Assembly: GCA_032768795.1 (NCBI GenBank)
Contig: CP136490.1
Span: forward strand, 62,001-126,000
Direction: 5' to 3'
Length of the DNA stretch: 64,000 nt
Source: Tremella fuciformis
Lineage: Eukaryota; Basidiomycota; Tremellomycetes; Tremellales; Tremellaceae
Numbering within the stretch: position 1 is the first letter of the stretch; each line of letters begins with the position of its first letter. The notes below the pieces were generated by a model. The model did no database searches, was not told the DNA's origin, and saw only the letters and a list, made by a program, of their open reading frames with translations. Position numbers and translations under genes: made by a program. Of this stretch, positions 19,980 to 31,231 are shown piece after piece.

Positions 19980-22019
19980 CTAGACACGAGCAGCAAGCTC
20001 CGCCCGAAGGGCCTTCTTTCTCGCCAACATGGCCGCAGCTTTCTTGACTCCGAAGCCATCCTCGAAGACGGAAGACGTCTCGTCGATCGACAGGCCCTCT
20101 AATAATGTTAGAATCTGCTTCACCCCGCTACTGGTGATTGCACTCACTCGTCTCCGGGTAGCAGAAGTATACAAAGATGTATCCGCAGATCAAAAAGCCG
20201 AGATACAGTCCGTAGGTCCCCGTGGCACCGAGCGTGTTGAGCTGGCTGAGGTAGGCGACGGAGACGACAAGGTTGGCGACCCAGCACGACATGGTCGAAA
20301 TGGCAGATCCGGCCGCGCGGATCTCCAGCGCAAGGAATTCTGACTGGTACCAGATGATGTGCGAATAAGTGAGACCGAAAGGAATGACGAAACAAATGAT
20401 GGAGCCGAGAACACTGCCGACGAGTTTCTTGTCATAGTCGTGGCCAGCGATGAGCAGTCCTCCAGTGGGCTTTGTCATATCTAGGACGGAGTCAGACAAA
20501 GGTCTCGCTGCGATATCAAATCAACCCACAATGGAAGGAGATGATGGACCAGACGAACGCCACCATCATTCCAGGAATGACAGCGACGAGCAATCGGCGG
20601 CGTCCAACTTTGTCGACGATCGATGTGCCGACGCCCTGATGATGTTCAGCCTCATTTCATTCTAAAGTCCCATTACTCACAACAAAAGCGGCGTTCAGAC
20701 ACGACGGGATGAGACCTGCGGCGGCCGAGTTCTTCAAACCGAGTAACCCGAAGATAGTGCTTGAATAATACCTGGTGACGCTCAGCCCTGGAAGGATACC
20801 GCTGGAAAGAGTGCTCACAACAAGGTGTTGAAGCCCGTCAGTTGACCAAAAGCCTGAACTCCCGAAACGGCGATGATAGCCCGTCGGTAAGGCTTGTGGC
20901 TCCAGTACTTGGCGACCCGTTGTTTGAAAGTGAGTTCTCGTTGATACTTGGTGGTGATGTCGACGTATTGCTGGATGACGTTCAACTTGAAGTCGATGAC
21001 CTCGTCTGAAGCCCCCTTGTAAATGCGCTGCAAGGTGGCCTTTGCGCGGTCCTGCTGGCCCCGGAGGATGAGCACACGGGGTGACTCCGGAAGGAAGTGC
21101 ATCAGACAGAGCTGTAGACACGAGGGGACTACACCAAGGCCGACTTCAGATGTGAGTGTCTGACCTTTTGAAACTGGCATCATCGACTTACAGAGGACTC
21201 GCCACCCGATCTTGTTGGCGACGCCGGCTTGGAAGGCTGCGCCCAGGGCACTTGCGACAACTTGACCAAAGGGGATGAAGAAGGCATTGACGCCCACACA
21301 TCGACCCCGAACGGCGGTCGGAGCGAGCTCTGCGATGTACAGGGGAGCGATGACAGCCGCGCCGCCAACACCGACACCGAGAACCATTCGGCCAATGATT
21401 ATTTGAGGAACGGAGAAGCTGGAGGCGATGAGAATTGCGCCGATTGTGAAGCTAAGAACAAGTTAGAGCAAACTTGCTAGTTGCCAGAATCGACCTACGA
21501 GATATCGGCGAGCACCATGGACCATTTTCTGCCCAATTTGTCGGCGAGGATACCAAGAATGCCGGCCCCAAAGATGGCCCCGATGGTGGTTCCGGCCGTG
21601 ATGATCTCGATTTCGGGGTCGGTCAGTGCATGGCCCAGGTCTGTCCCAATCATGGGCACTGCCGACCCAACAATACCAGTGTCTGTGAATCCAATCAGTT
21701 ACAGCGTCTGATAGAGTGGAAATTATTCTTACCATAACCGAAGAGAAAACCGGCGATGGCGGCCACAAGAATCAAAAAGACAAAGAACTTGGTGACTTTG
21801 TCCTCATTCTCGGCCCTAAGGAGGTTCTCGTCCTTGGACATGTATCAGCGCCCTATAAGCTCGAGTCGCATCGCCACTTACAATGAGACCGGCATGATGC
21901 GCTCCAGTGTTGGGGCCGGTTTCTTCGACGTGCTCTTGAAGAACTTTTTCATCGTTCAGACTTTGCGGTGGTGAAACGCCCATGATTGACTGACTCTTGT
22001 TTGCTTGTGGTGCTGTCAT
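19980..22019 (-). CDS. MFS inositol/hexose-type transporter
   Basis: A sugar-porter protein of about 510 residues in nine or ten exons, from ATG 22019 (MTAPQANKSQSIMG) to TAG 19980-19982. Helix 1 is followed by GFLFGYDTGIVGSAVPMIG, the canonical helix 1-2 motif of inositol/hexose porters. Then come DKLGRKWSMVLAD, GRMVLGVGVGGAAVIAPLYI, AELAPTAVRGRCVGVN, LPESPRVLILRGQ, GVQAFGQLTGFNTLLYYSS (QLTGFN, the QQxxGxN site of helix 7), DKVGRRRLL and YCYPETSE-type end FVYFCYPETSE. Introns interrupt nearly every loop. The C-terminus ends VKKAAAMLARKKALRAELAA, a basic helical tail. It is divergent from the SDR gene at 22803, so import and oxidation of a polyol or sugar is plausible. Confidence 0.85.
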
Positions 22020-22802
22020 TCGGGAGTGGCTGTGTGGCGAAGAGAGAAGTGGCTTGCAGGATGGGGTAAGTAAGCTCCCCCAGGGGACTCCATGTCTCTT
22101 ATATGTCGTGCGAGCAACCGAACCCCGCATGAAGGACGACACATGTGACTAGGCGGGCCCATAATCCAGTTACACCGGCGGCGGATGCGCCTCTCGCGTA
22201 CGTCATTTCGTGAAAAGTCCGGTAGCGGGTCTTGTTGAAAAGTCCGAGAACGGATTTCATGATTGTTGGCTTTGTCACATGCTGTACCGCTGAGCAAGGC
22301 CCGTGTCGGGCAGCTCCAAGACCTCAAGGCTCGCATCTGTGGTCGCCGGTGTCCCGGTTGAACATCGGCCGATATTGGCGAACGAGAGCATCAGTACAAG
22401 ACGGTAGAAGACTCGAACACACGTCGCTCGGAAGACGCACAAGGATCTTGACACATTTTTCGGTTGTGGTCGTCCCGAACGATGTAGCTTGCCTCGATTG
22501 CTGCTGTCGGTCGCGGATGGGCTCGGTGCCCTGTGTGCTGACACGACGGCCAAGGCGCATGCTTCAAGTCCCAAGTGCCTAAGGACATTTCCCGTCGCAA
22601 GACGGTCCGGGCGACCCGAACGGCTGAGAACATACCGTCAGCGGACAATATGAGATCCCCCAGTGAATCTTTAGGATGTAATCCCGGTCGCGGGTATTGC
22701 TCGTCTCTGTTTATGAATGACCATGACCAGCACCTCGCCCATCTCTCTAGCCCGTTTTCCATCTCCAGCACAGCCTCTTTCCACCCAACCAACCATCACA
22801 AG
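22020..22802. promoter_or_regulatory. Divergent promoter with tandem 18-bp direct repeat
   Basis: 783 bp between a sugar MFS and an SDR gene. It contains two copies of an 18-bp element, TGAAAAGTCCGGTAGCGG at 22211-22228 and TGAAAAGTCCGAGAACGG at 22236-22253. They match at 15 of 18 positions, start 25 bp apart and carry TCCG-N-rich CGG cores. They are candidate binding sites for a C6 protein. No coding potential is supported in the rest. Confidence 0.5.
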
Positions 22803-23931
22803 ATGAAGCTAGAAGGCAAAGGTGTGACATCTAAACTTCGTGAGACAACACGCTGACTATACCCAGCCATTATTGTTACGGGAGGATGTGGCTCCATAGG
22901 CGGAACCACCGCGCGCACTATCATAGCCAAAGGGGGTCTTGCAGTCGTGAGTTTCGGCGGCGGTTCGCCAGGAAAGAGGCGGGTTGAGGGGGACTGACAG
23001 TCGAGGTCTTCGATGTTCTTCCTCAGCAGGCAGGAGAGGAGAAGGTCAAAACATATCATCCCGAGCGCGCGTACTACTTCCAAACCGACATCTCTGATGC
23101 TGCGAAGCTGGCCGCTTCATGTGATGCCGTGTTGAAAGCGATCCCAAAAGGCAGCCTATTTGGGGCAGTGCACTGTGCTGCCATCGCACCCGCCAGGAAA
23201 TGGTCGAACAAGCTCAAGGACAGCATCCCGGTGAGTAGTGGCTGCCAAGCGCGGCCCCTTCCCTGACAGCCAGGACTTTGAAAAGGTCATGAAGGTCAAC
23301 GCGTATGGCACTTTTGTACTCGACGCCTGCGTGGCCGATGCCATCAACTCTCAATACCCGGACCAGGGGCCATTTGCAGAGCGAGTGGTGGAGGAGCGGG
23401 GCTGCATCATCAACATCGCCTCGGCCGTTGCTCGACCCGTGCCTGCTCGCTGCTTGACTTATGGGGCGTCCAAGAGTGAGCCCGAAGTTTGACATGAATG
23501 GGTGCAGTTCATTGACTCTCAGCTGCTGTTTTCGGTATCTCCACCGGGATGGCAGATTTCCTTGGTCCCTACGGTATCCGGGTGAACACTGTCTCTCCAG
23601 CCGTGGTTGCATCCGCCTTGATGGGGGACCGATTGGTACGTACCTTCTTTTCGGGCCTGATGAAGCCTGACAACCACAAGCCATACATGGTGGCCGAGCT
23701 CGAGGCTGGCTGTGTCTACCCTCGCCGACCGTCCGAGCCACAAGAGGTCGCGGACGGCATTGTGTTCCTTCTGGAAAACTCGATGATGAACGACCAGGAG
23801 CTGCGTATTGATGGGGGCTGGCGCGGAAGCAGCAACTGGGGTGGACCAAAAGATCGTGAGTCTCTCCCGATGTCCAGAGAGACTTCGCCTGAGCGTACGC
23901 AGCGCGCTCGAATGCCCCTGCTCTCGAGTAA
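22803..23931 (+). CDS. Short-chain dehydrogenase/reductase
   Basis: A classical SDR of about 270 residues in seven exons, from ATG 22803 (MKLEGKAIIVTGGCGSIGG) to TAA 23929-23931. The Rossmann motif TGGCGSIGG is the TGxxxGxG nucleotide site. The NNAG-equivalent is HCAAIAP, and the catalytic triad lies in INIASAVA (Ser), LTYGASK (Tyr and Lys) with the next exon TAVFGISTGMADFLGPYGIRV. The C-terminal end GGPKDPRSNAPALE is recovered only by splicing a 47-nt intron after GGPKD; reading on gives an implausible tail. The closest family impression is the type-2 3-hydroxyacyl-CoA dehydrogenase or polyol dehydrogenase group. It is divergent from a sugar/inositol MFS and could oxidise its substrate. Confidence 0.8.
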
Positions 23932-24271
23932 TACAAGAGTCCGTCCGACAAGTCACAGTCTTGAGATATCATGCATTGGAAGTGTCCTTACCATAAAACT
24001 TGTAGGCGACAAACGTGTCGTTTAGTTGCCCGGGACCCTCTCCAGGTTGCGCACTCAAACGCAAGTAAGGTGTGCCGCAAACTTTCACCACACTGCATCC
24101 AATCATCTGTATATCGTCTTACAACCTTTGAAACGACTTCAGGCGGACTCGAAACCTCTATAACGCCACCCAATTCGCGGTGCTGACCTATCGCCTCCTT
24201 TCCCTGTACCACCTTTCTTCGCACCTCCCTCCCCTCAAATGGTTCGTCATCACCATCCGGCTTCCAAAGCT
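23932..24271. other. Intergenic 3'-3' region
   Basis: 340 bp between the converging SDR and MFS genes. No reading frame with homology, repeat or RNA is seen. Confidence 0.4.
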
Positions 24272-26252
24272 TTAAACAGCGAGATCAGCCTTTTCTTCAT
24301 CTGCAGCGTGGATCTGCTGAATGATCTCGACCTCTTGCTTCGATGCGCGGAACAGACCGGTCTCGAGAGTGGCAACCATATGCGCTGCGCCGGTCGTTTC
24401 GACTCCCTTGAATCGCCAGGCAGGGATGTGGCGGTCGAACAGATCGTCGAGCTCCTCGAGAGAGCGGCCGTTGGTCTCGGGGATGAAGACTGCCGCGAAC
24501 ACGGACAGAAGGCAGCAGATGGAGCCGTAAATGTAGCCAACTTTTGGTCTCAGACCGGCATAGGGCTTGTTGAGAAGGTAGGGGAGGCTGCAAGTAAGCT
24601 GAGAAGCGACATTCACCATGCTGATGCCTCACGTGAAGGAGACGAGCCATCCTGCAAGAGTGACAAACACGTTGCCTACTGTCACCGTCTTGGCCCGGAG
24701 CCGAATGATCAGCGGGAGTGTTCAACGCATCTATGCTCCGCGGTTTGGTACACCAGAAGACGATAGACTCACCCCGCCAGTCGGCACTTCAGTCGCAGTG
24801 ACATACGGGGATGGAGCCCAGGTGGCGTTGAAGCCAAGCGAGAAGAGGATTACGGCGGCCACAAGACCGTTGATGTCGTTCTGAGAAGGGACCGCCTTGG
24901 AGCCCAACGCGGCGACAACAAAAAGCCAGAGTCCTATTTCGATTAGCGGCCATGAGCATAGCGTGACTCTGACTCACCCTGGAAGACACCGCCGATGAGG
25001 TAGACAGGTCGTCGCCCGAATTTGTCCATCGAGTACATGCCGACGGCGACAGCGATCAGGGACAAGCCGGAGGCCAGAACAGGGTAGGTGAAAGCCTTGT
25101 CGCCGAGACCTTGTGACTGATAGAAGACGACGGCATACTGGCCGCTGAATGCTTGACCAGTGAGCTGCTGGCCGGCCAGTGTCGCACAGACAATCGCGGT
25201 CCTGCGAAGGTTGTTTCCCCTAACGAGGTCTTTCCACGGGAGCTGTCCGGGCTGCGCCTTGAGCGCCTCTTCGATCGCCTCGACCTCAATGGACACAGCT
25301 CGGCATCACCCTTGGGCCTCAATCTCTTGAGTGCTGCGACGGCATCGGCCTTGCGACCTTTCTGGATCAACCATCGTGGCGAATGCGGAACAAAAGGGAG
25401 GACAACGAGAACGAAAGTTGGGAACAGGAAGGTGAAGCCGACCGCCAGACGCCATGCTGAATCGCCTGTCCAGGAAGAGAGACTTTTGTTGATTCCGGTG
25501 GCGACAAGCGCCCCGATGATAAGGAAGAACTGCAGGCTCCCGACTGGTGTGCCAGCGCTGTCCCTCCTGAATCCATATGCCCGTGCTCACCGGTGAAGCC
25601 TCGCATTCCAGCGGGAACTGGGAGGTCAGCGTGGAGGGTGAAAGTCATCCATGACTCACCCAACCCGGCCAAGAAGGTGGAGCCTGCGACAGAGACGAGT
25701 GATACCCCGGTGAAAATGATGATGCGGCCGACGACAAATTGGACAGCCTCGTGCGAGGTGATCTCGAGAATGGCCCCGATGTAGTTGAGCATGACGACGA
25801 CGAACATGGCCCATCTGTGACCAAATCGGTCGACGATAGGCGCTCCGATCATGGATCCAATGAGACAGCCGATCCACGCAAAGGAGTTCATCTGGTGCTT
25901 AGTCGAGTCGACGAAATCGAAACGAGTCTCTCACTATGGCGAGCTTGGTGGTGGGCAAGGCGCAAACACCTTCTGCATCACACACACCAAAGCGTCTGGT
26001 GAATCCTGGGAAGCCCTGACTTGTCAACATCTGGGCTCCAGGGACATGTCAGAAAATCTCTTACCTGGAGACCTCCAAAGTTGCTCGCACTGAAACCCTC
26101 AGCACCGTGGCTAAACATACACACAACACTCACTCGTAACCGACGACGACCAGGCCGAATGAGAGCAGGATGCAGTAGACGAAGAGCATGGGCGTGGCCT
26201 TGGCGAACATGCCGGGCTTCTTGCCCATTGACGAAGTTGAATCAGCGTTCAT
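24272..26252 (-). CDS. MFS sugar transporter (maltose/quinate-permease type)
   Basis: About 520 residues in roughly ten exons from ATG 26252 (MNADSTSSMGKKPGMFAKAT) to TAA 24272-24274. Helix 1 is VYCILLSFGLVVVGYE, then ASNFGGLQ. Loop and helix motifs are DRFGHRWAMFVV, GRIIIFTGVSLVSVAGSTFLA, ELPVPAGMRGF (PAxxRG), FVPHSPRWLIQKGR, LAGQQLTGQAFSGQYAVVFY, DKFGRRPVYLIGG, ATEVPTGG and FIPETNGRSLEELDDLFDR. The sequence between PAGMRGF and the helix 6 part SLQFFLIIGALVATGINKSL requires an intron with GTGAGCACGGG donor; the unspliced frame shows an unrelated Gln/Arg-rich shadow. PETNGRS is the sugar-porter C-terminal signature. The gene is divergent from an esterase; substrate is not identifiable. Confidence 0.85.
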
Positions 26253-26773
26253 ATTGCTGTGGCGATAGAGTCGGGAAGTTTCCGTTGTCGGAGTGGTCGT
26301 TGAAAGGAGTATTGGAAGTGTTCGTTGTCCAGAAGACTTGTCGTGCTGAATGAGGACGAGCCATGACCTCTGTCCGAGCCGATATTTGTATGCAAAGTCG
26401 ACGATAAGGATGAATTCTCACTGAGATCTCGGCGACAGCACCAAGGAGCGGGTCGAGGCGAACCCCGTGTCAGTTGCGCACGTCGAGCCGACCCCGTGCT
26501 GACTCCGGGCGCGCTGTACCCAGAGATTCGGTTCGCTTCCCGCTTCTCCACTTGCCGACCCGTTTGTGTGCATCGGGCCGATCGGCGAGAGTCCTTCTAC
26601 CCACGCCCAATCCTCGCCTCGAGGCGCCCCAAGCAGGGCGCGAATCACAGATAACATGAGGCGCCTGCATAACATTTCCCAATGTCCCCCGTCCATCCCG
26701 CAACTTGCCCTACGACCTCCAGGCAACCCGAACAAAGGGCCCTTCCAGACGTCGATTCGCCCGTACTGTTTCA
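26253..26773. promoter_or_regulatory. Divergent intergenic region MFS / esterase
   Basis: 521 bp. It has two nearby copies of a CCCCGTG-rich word (around 26463 and 26493), and scattered CGG triplets. No gene or strong motif is supported. Confidence 0.35.
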
Positions 26774-27960
26774 ATGTCCAATACGACAGTGGTGCGTCCA
26801 TGTCCCGGGCCCTTCAGCGATCATACATTCAAGACCGTCCACGGCGTCGATATTCCACTACGAGTATGGCCACTCCGGCCGCGGCACTCCTACGAGACTC
26901 CTGCTCCCTGGTTACTGTGGATCCATGGTGGGGCATACATCTCGGGTAGACACCACACCCCTAATCCGTGGGTCATCACCGCCGCACGTCAAAGAGGCTA
27001 TCACCTCGTCTCAACCGCCTACCGCTTCGTGCCCCAAGTCGACCATGAGGGCATGTTGGAAGACTGCACAGATGCCTTTCGTTGGTGCAGGGACAACCTC
27101 CCACGAGTCCTAGGTACCCATGCGGTGGACACATCGGCGTACGTCCTGGCTGGGGATTCGGCAGGCGCTGGCTTGGCCTTCATGTGCGGCCTGTTTTTTG
27201 AGCCTCGACCGAGCTGTGTCATAAATCTGTATGGCGCGTTCGACATGACCGACGACTTCTTCTACACGGTCGATCCCGACTCTCCTGTAGAGGCACCCAG
27301 TGGGGAGTTTGATGAGGCCACAGTAATTGCGGCGTGCCAGGATTATGACCCCCGCCATGCGGAGGTCACCTGTCCTTGGAGTCATGAGCTCGAATCCTTT
27401 TTCAGCATCGAGCAGACGAGATCGGCTTGGGGCGACCCGACGTTTGTCACCGCTCCTAAACATCGACTGAGGGATGAGGTCAGGAAGCGACTTGGCTACG
27501 AGCGGAACATCTTCAGGGCACTCTTCCGGAGACAGAGCTTTCCGGATGACGATACCTTCTTTGCGAGCGTGAGACAACAATCGGCTCTGCATATATTGGA
27601 AGGCAGGCTCGATTACCCCCCAACATTTCATCTCCATGGGTTGAAGGATACGATCGTTCCCGTCCAACATACTACGCGTTTGATAGCCAAACTCGAAGGA
27701 ATGGGGATGCCCCTCGAGGCTATCCTGCCCGTCGATGCCGATCACTGTTTCGACTGTTCAGTTACGGTGAGCATATGGCCGGTCCAACTCCATGCGCTAA
27801 CGTCACGCAGGGACCGTCGGACAGCGGGTGGGACGAGTGGATCAGGCCGTGCATGGACTTTGTAGATCTTCATACCAAACCAAAGGTCCGTGCAACTGCC
27901 AAGACGTCAGGCGACACGTTGTCTGCTTCGACCTGCAAGGCGGCAGTTGGAGCCATGTAG
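26774..27960 (+). CDS. Alpha/beta-hydrolase esterase, HSL family
   Basis: About 380 residues. It carries the HSL-type oxyanion motif WIHGGAYISG, the nucleophile elbow AGDSAGAGLAF, the acid/His region FHLHGLKDTIVP and DADHCFDC. Such enzymes hydrolyse short acyl esters, acetylated sugars or lactones. One intron near 27767 joins FDCSVT to GPSDSGWDEWIRPCMDFVD, and the stop is TAG 27958-27960. Two in-frame starts are possible, 26705 (MPYDLQATRTK) and 26774 (MSNTTVVRPC). I prefer the second because the conserved fold starts just after it, while the first adds only a basic stretch. No signal peptide is seen, so it is probably cytosolic. Its stop is 18 bp from the stop of the converging Zn2Cys6 gene. 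Confidence 0.8.
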
Positions 27961-27978
27961 GACTGCGAGATTGTGCTT

Positions 27979-28809
27979 TCAGTGAAATGCGAGGTCGTCC
28001 CAGAACAGATCTGATGATATCTGCGGAAGCTCGTTGCTTGGGGCGAGAGCGTTCGGATCAAAGAAAATAGGTTGGCCGGTCTGGGCTGTGGGTTCCATCA
28101 AAGCCGTCCAGAGATTGGGCTCAAAAAGGGTTTCCAAGGAGAACCAGGAGGACGATGAAGCTGGATCTTGATTGAGGTTGGACGGGTAAGGTGTCTGAAT
28201 GTTGAGTGTCGGCGGAGTGTTGGGGTTTATTCGCGTCGTCCCGTCCCCGTCACCAGGCGCCGAGTCTTCTGGGCTCCTCAACTCCTCTCTAAGGCTGGAG
28301 ATGAGGGTATGCCTATTCATCGTGTAGTCGGGAGAGACGGCTCGTGATGCATTGGTCTCTCGTGCTCTTGTGATAGTCAGCCGCAGCCCTCAGAGGTCCT
28401 GATCCCCTCTTGAACGCACCGGACATTGTCTTCCGGGGTGAGCACCCCGGCATACGGGGATCGCGCGATGAGGGCACATGAACCAACATACTTTCCATTC
28501 AGCGCTGATCAATTCTCTTGGCGACCATCGTCTTACCAATTTCAGACAAGACCTTGATCGACTCTTCATTTTCTTGAGAGCACTGAGCGCGATGCGTAGA
28601 TCATTTTCGACCTGGGACTCATTGTGCTTCGGATTCGGATCCCTAACGATGTCGCCCGACGGTTCCCGCTCGCCACCCCATCCGCACTCGAGGGTGAGTC
28701 TAGTGCAGTTGGAACACCTGGGATGACCCTCGTCACACTTGACTCTCCGCTGTCTGCATGTCAAGCAGCCAGTCCGCGCTCGTTTCCTCGGACGAGCGGC
28801 GTCGGACAT
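27979..28809 (-). CDS. Small Zn2Cys6 transcription factor without fungal_trans domain
   Basis: Three exons from ATG 28809 to the stop at 27979, about 240 residues. The N-terminus reads [14 protein letters not shown], then [20 protein letters not shown] followed by CTRLTLEC, a canonical zinc cluster uninterrupted by introns. A helical stretch [15 protein letters not shown] follows. Splicing a 53-nt intron with CTGAC branch joins TPEDNV to REASR-like codons leading into [16 protein letters not shown]. The C-terminus is acidic and rich in Asn, Pro and Ser, ending [11 protein letters not shown], suggestive of an acidic activation domain. The usual large middle-homology region is absent. This is either a naturally short regulator or a truncated paralogue. 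It converges on the esterase gene and is upstream of the carboxypeptidase on the same strand. Confidence 0.75.
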
Positions 28810-28909
28810 TATGTCTGGAAGCGCAGAGCGAAGAGAAGGAACCGCGAGATCCCATGCTCAGATAAGGTAACATGTGCTGCCGTAACTAGAAAAACATGAC
28901 ACGTCAGAC

Positions 28910-31051
28910 TTAATGCATGTCCCAGCCTTGAGAGTTCTGCAGCAGCTTGTAGAAGAAAGCCATGGTCGACAGGTGCGCATCAAGATGGATACGCTCGTCG
29001 ACAGTATGGTAGTTCTTGACCTCATTGAGAGAAGCGGGCAGGAAGCGATAAATGTTTGGGGTCACATCCCAGTAGTCTGCAGATGTTTGTCAGGGCGGAG
29101 CAGCTGAGGGGTCGAGCGAGCTCACATTGTGTGTCAGTGAACGCCGTCATGGCAGAAGGGACTACGACGGAACCGGGGAACTGATGTTTGATGGTTCCAG
29201 CAAAGAGCTCAAACGCTGGTCCTGCGGACGGTGTCATTGGTGCGGGTTCGATAATGACCCCAGATCTACCTAGGCGCACCGAGTTGAGGGGTTGGGTGTC
29301 GTGCTCCTGCCCGCCGCTATCGACCGAGAAGGTCATGTTGATCGACTGGGCGATAGGACGCAAAAGGTTGGCAACCCTGTCCATGACCATTTCTGATGAT
29401 TCGAAGAAGTCGATTCTGCAGGTCAGACAACAGCTCTGATGCAGGCCGAAGGGCTGACCTGTAGTTGATCAAGGACTGCACTGTTTCAGGTAGGGCGTTG
29501 AACTTGGCGCCGCCCTGGATGACATCAATCGCCCAATGGTCAGCGCGACACGACTCTTCCCCAAACGGCCTCGATGTACCTGTGTAGTCTTCATGAATAC
29601 TTCCAAGCTCCTGTCATCGTCAAGTTCAAGCGCCAGCTCTGGCCATAGGCGTTTTTCCTGGACCTGTCGTATGCGCCTCTCGCTCATATGGCCGTGCTGC
29701 GATGCGCATGTCAGGTATGTGAGAAGGGGATTGCCCTCTTCGAGCTTCGGCAGCGCCGGATGGTCTTCAAGCTCTACAAGAAGTCTTGCCATGATGCCGA
29801 TGCCAGTGTGGCGTGGCGGGGCGGAGCTATGACCGCCTGGGGTTTTGACGGTGAGTTGCAACGTGAGGCACCCCTTCTCCGCCAGCCCGACTCGTGCAAA
29901 CTTCTGCCCATATTCCCAGTCGACGCCGGTGAATCCTTCGTCCACGACCATTGCTGCCCCATCCTTCCCGTAGCGCGTCAACAGGACCTCCGCAAGACGC
30001 TTTGCACCCCGCTGGCCTCCAATTTCCTCGTCGAAGCCCTGCATTGTCAGTTATGAGACCACGTACCGCGCGGCGGCGATATCAGAGCGTACGAAGGAGT
30101 AAACGATGTCACTATGTATCAGTCCTTGGCGTTCACAGTGGGCAATGGAACTCGCCGATCAGGCTTGAAAGACTCCTTGATGAGCTGTTCCGCTGCCGTT
30201 AGTAAGGCCACGACCTGTGGGTCAGCGCTATTCCCTTGGTAGCGATGGGCGGACTGACCGTAGATTTCATGTCTGTCGTTCCTCGGCCCCAGACCCATCC
30301 CTCCGAGTCCATGTGCGCCGAAAAAGGGGGATATGTCCATTGATCTAAAGTCGATGGATCAACGGGGACAACGTCTTGGTGTCCCATCAGGATCTGCCAG
30401 AGCTGAGTATCGATCTAACGGGGTAGACGTGCATTGGGCACCCACGATCGGCCTACGATCCGGATGAGACCCCTTCCATGTGAAAAGCAAGCCGTGTGTA
30501 TTAACTTTCTCGAAGACCACATTTTCGAGACTGCCGTGAGGGAATGACCCATTCACAATCGCGACAGTACTCACAACAGGGCAAACGCACCTCTGATGTA
30601 AGCCTCGAACCTGTCGAACGAATCAAAGCGGGGACCGGAAGGGTCGAGGGGTAGATCGTCGAAAGTCTCCGTTGGCTGCGAGAGAACTCAGCAAAGGTCT
30701 TGCATATCGTAGTCACGACTCACAATTCGAACTGCCTGAGCGAGTCTCTCATATGCCTGTAGTCTCGATTCTTGAGTCGCCCCCGGGTTCTGTGGGGTTG
30801 ATCAGCCCCCAAAACACATGTGATCAGGGGGCAATCGAGCTGTTTGGTCTGATAGCAATGACTCACCCAGCTCGGACCCCGATCCAAGGCAACACTTTGT
30901 ACAGGACATGTCACTGGGGAAGGGTTGATAGTGTCGGTCCCGAAGATACTGAGCTTTCGTGAGATGTATCCCTGTAGTCGCCAGGACCACAGGCTGCAAC
31001 CAAACAAACGCTGAGGACGATCAGCCAGGGGATGCTCTGACGACTGGACAT
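28910..31051 (-). CDS. M20 metallopeptidase, vacuolar carboxypeptidase S-like
   Basis: A zinc exopeptidase of about 560 residues in many exons, from ATG 31051 to TAA 28910-28912. An N-terminal hydrophobic signal-anchor (SSRQSIPWLIVLS) suggests vacuolar or secretory entry as in yeast Cps1. Motifs are MGHQDVVPVDPSTLDQWTYP (His metal ligand), VWGRGTTDMKST (bridging Asp), GFDEEIGGQRGAKR (catalytic Glu pair), VKTPGGHSSAPP and the C-terminal His region KNYHTVDERIHLD. Between FKPDR and GFDEEIGG the frame works only with a GC-AG intron at 30112-30155 (donor GCGAGT) followed by a 19-nt exon at 30093-30111 coding DIVYSF, matching the Cps1 segment before the catalytic Glu. It would cleave C-terminal residues from peptides for nitrogen supply. 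Confidence 0.85.
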
Positions 31052-31231
31052 GACTGTACGTCGAGACATGCATAAGGTGTGACATTCCAAGAGGTGATCA
31101 GACATCGGTGAGCCACATACAGGCAGACCCCGTCGAAGCGAACCGAATCAGGGCAAGCGACCTTACTTCGCTCGCGTACCTGAAGTATGGTAAACACTCC
31201 CAAACACTGTATGCACACGCCTCAATCTATT

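Noticed and set aside
23860..24025. Long C-terminal extension of the SDR to 24025
   Set aside because: Splicing a 47-nt intron gives a compact, family-like end (PRSNAPALE) at 23931; the extension is low complexity.
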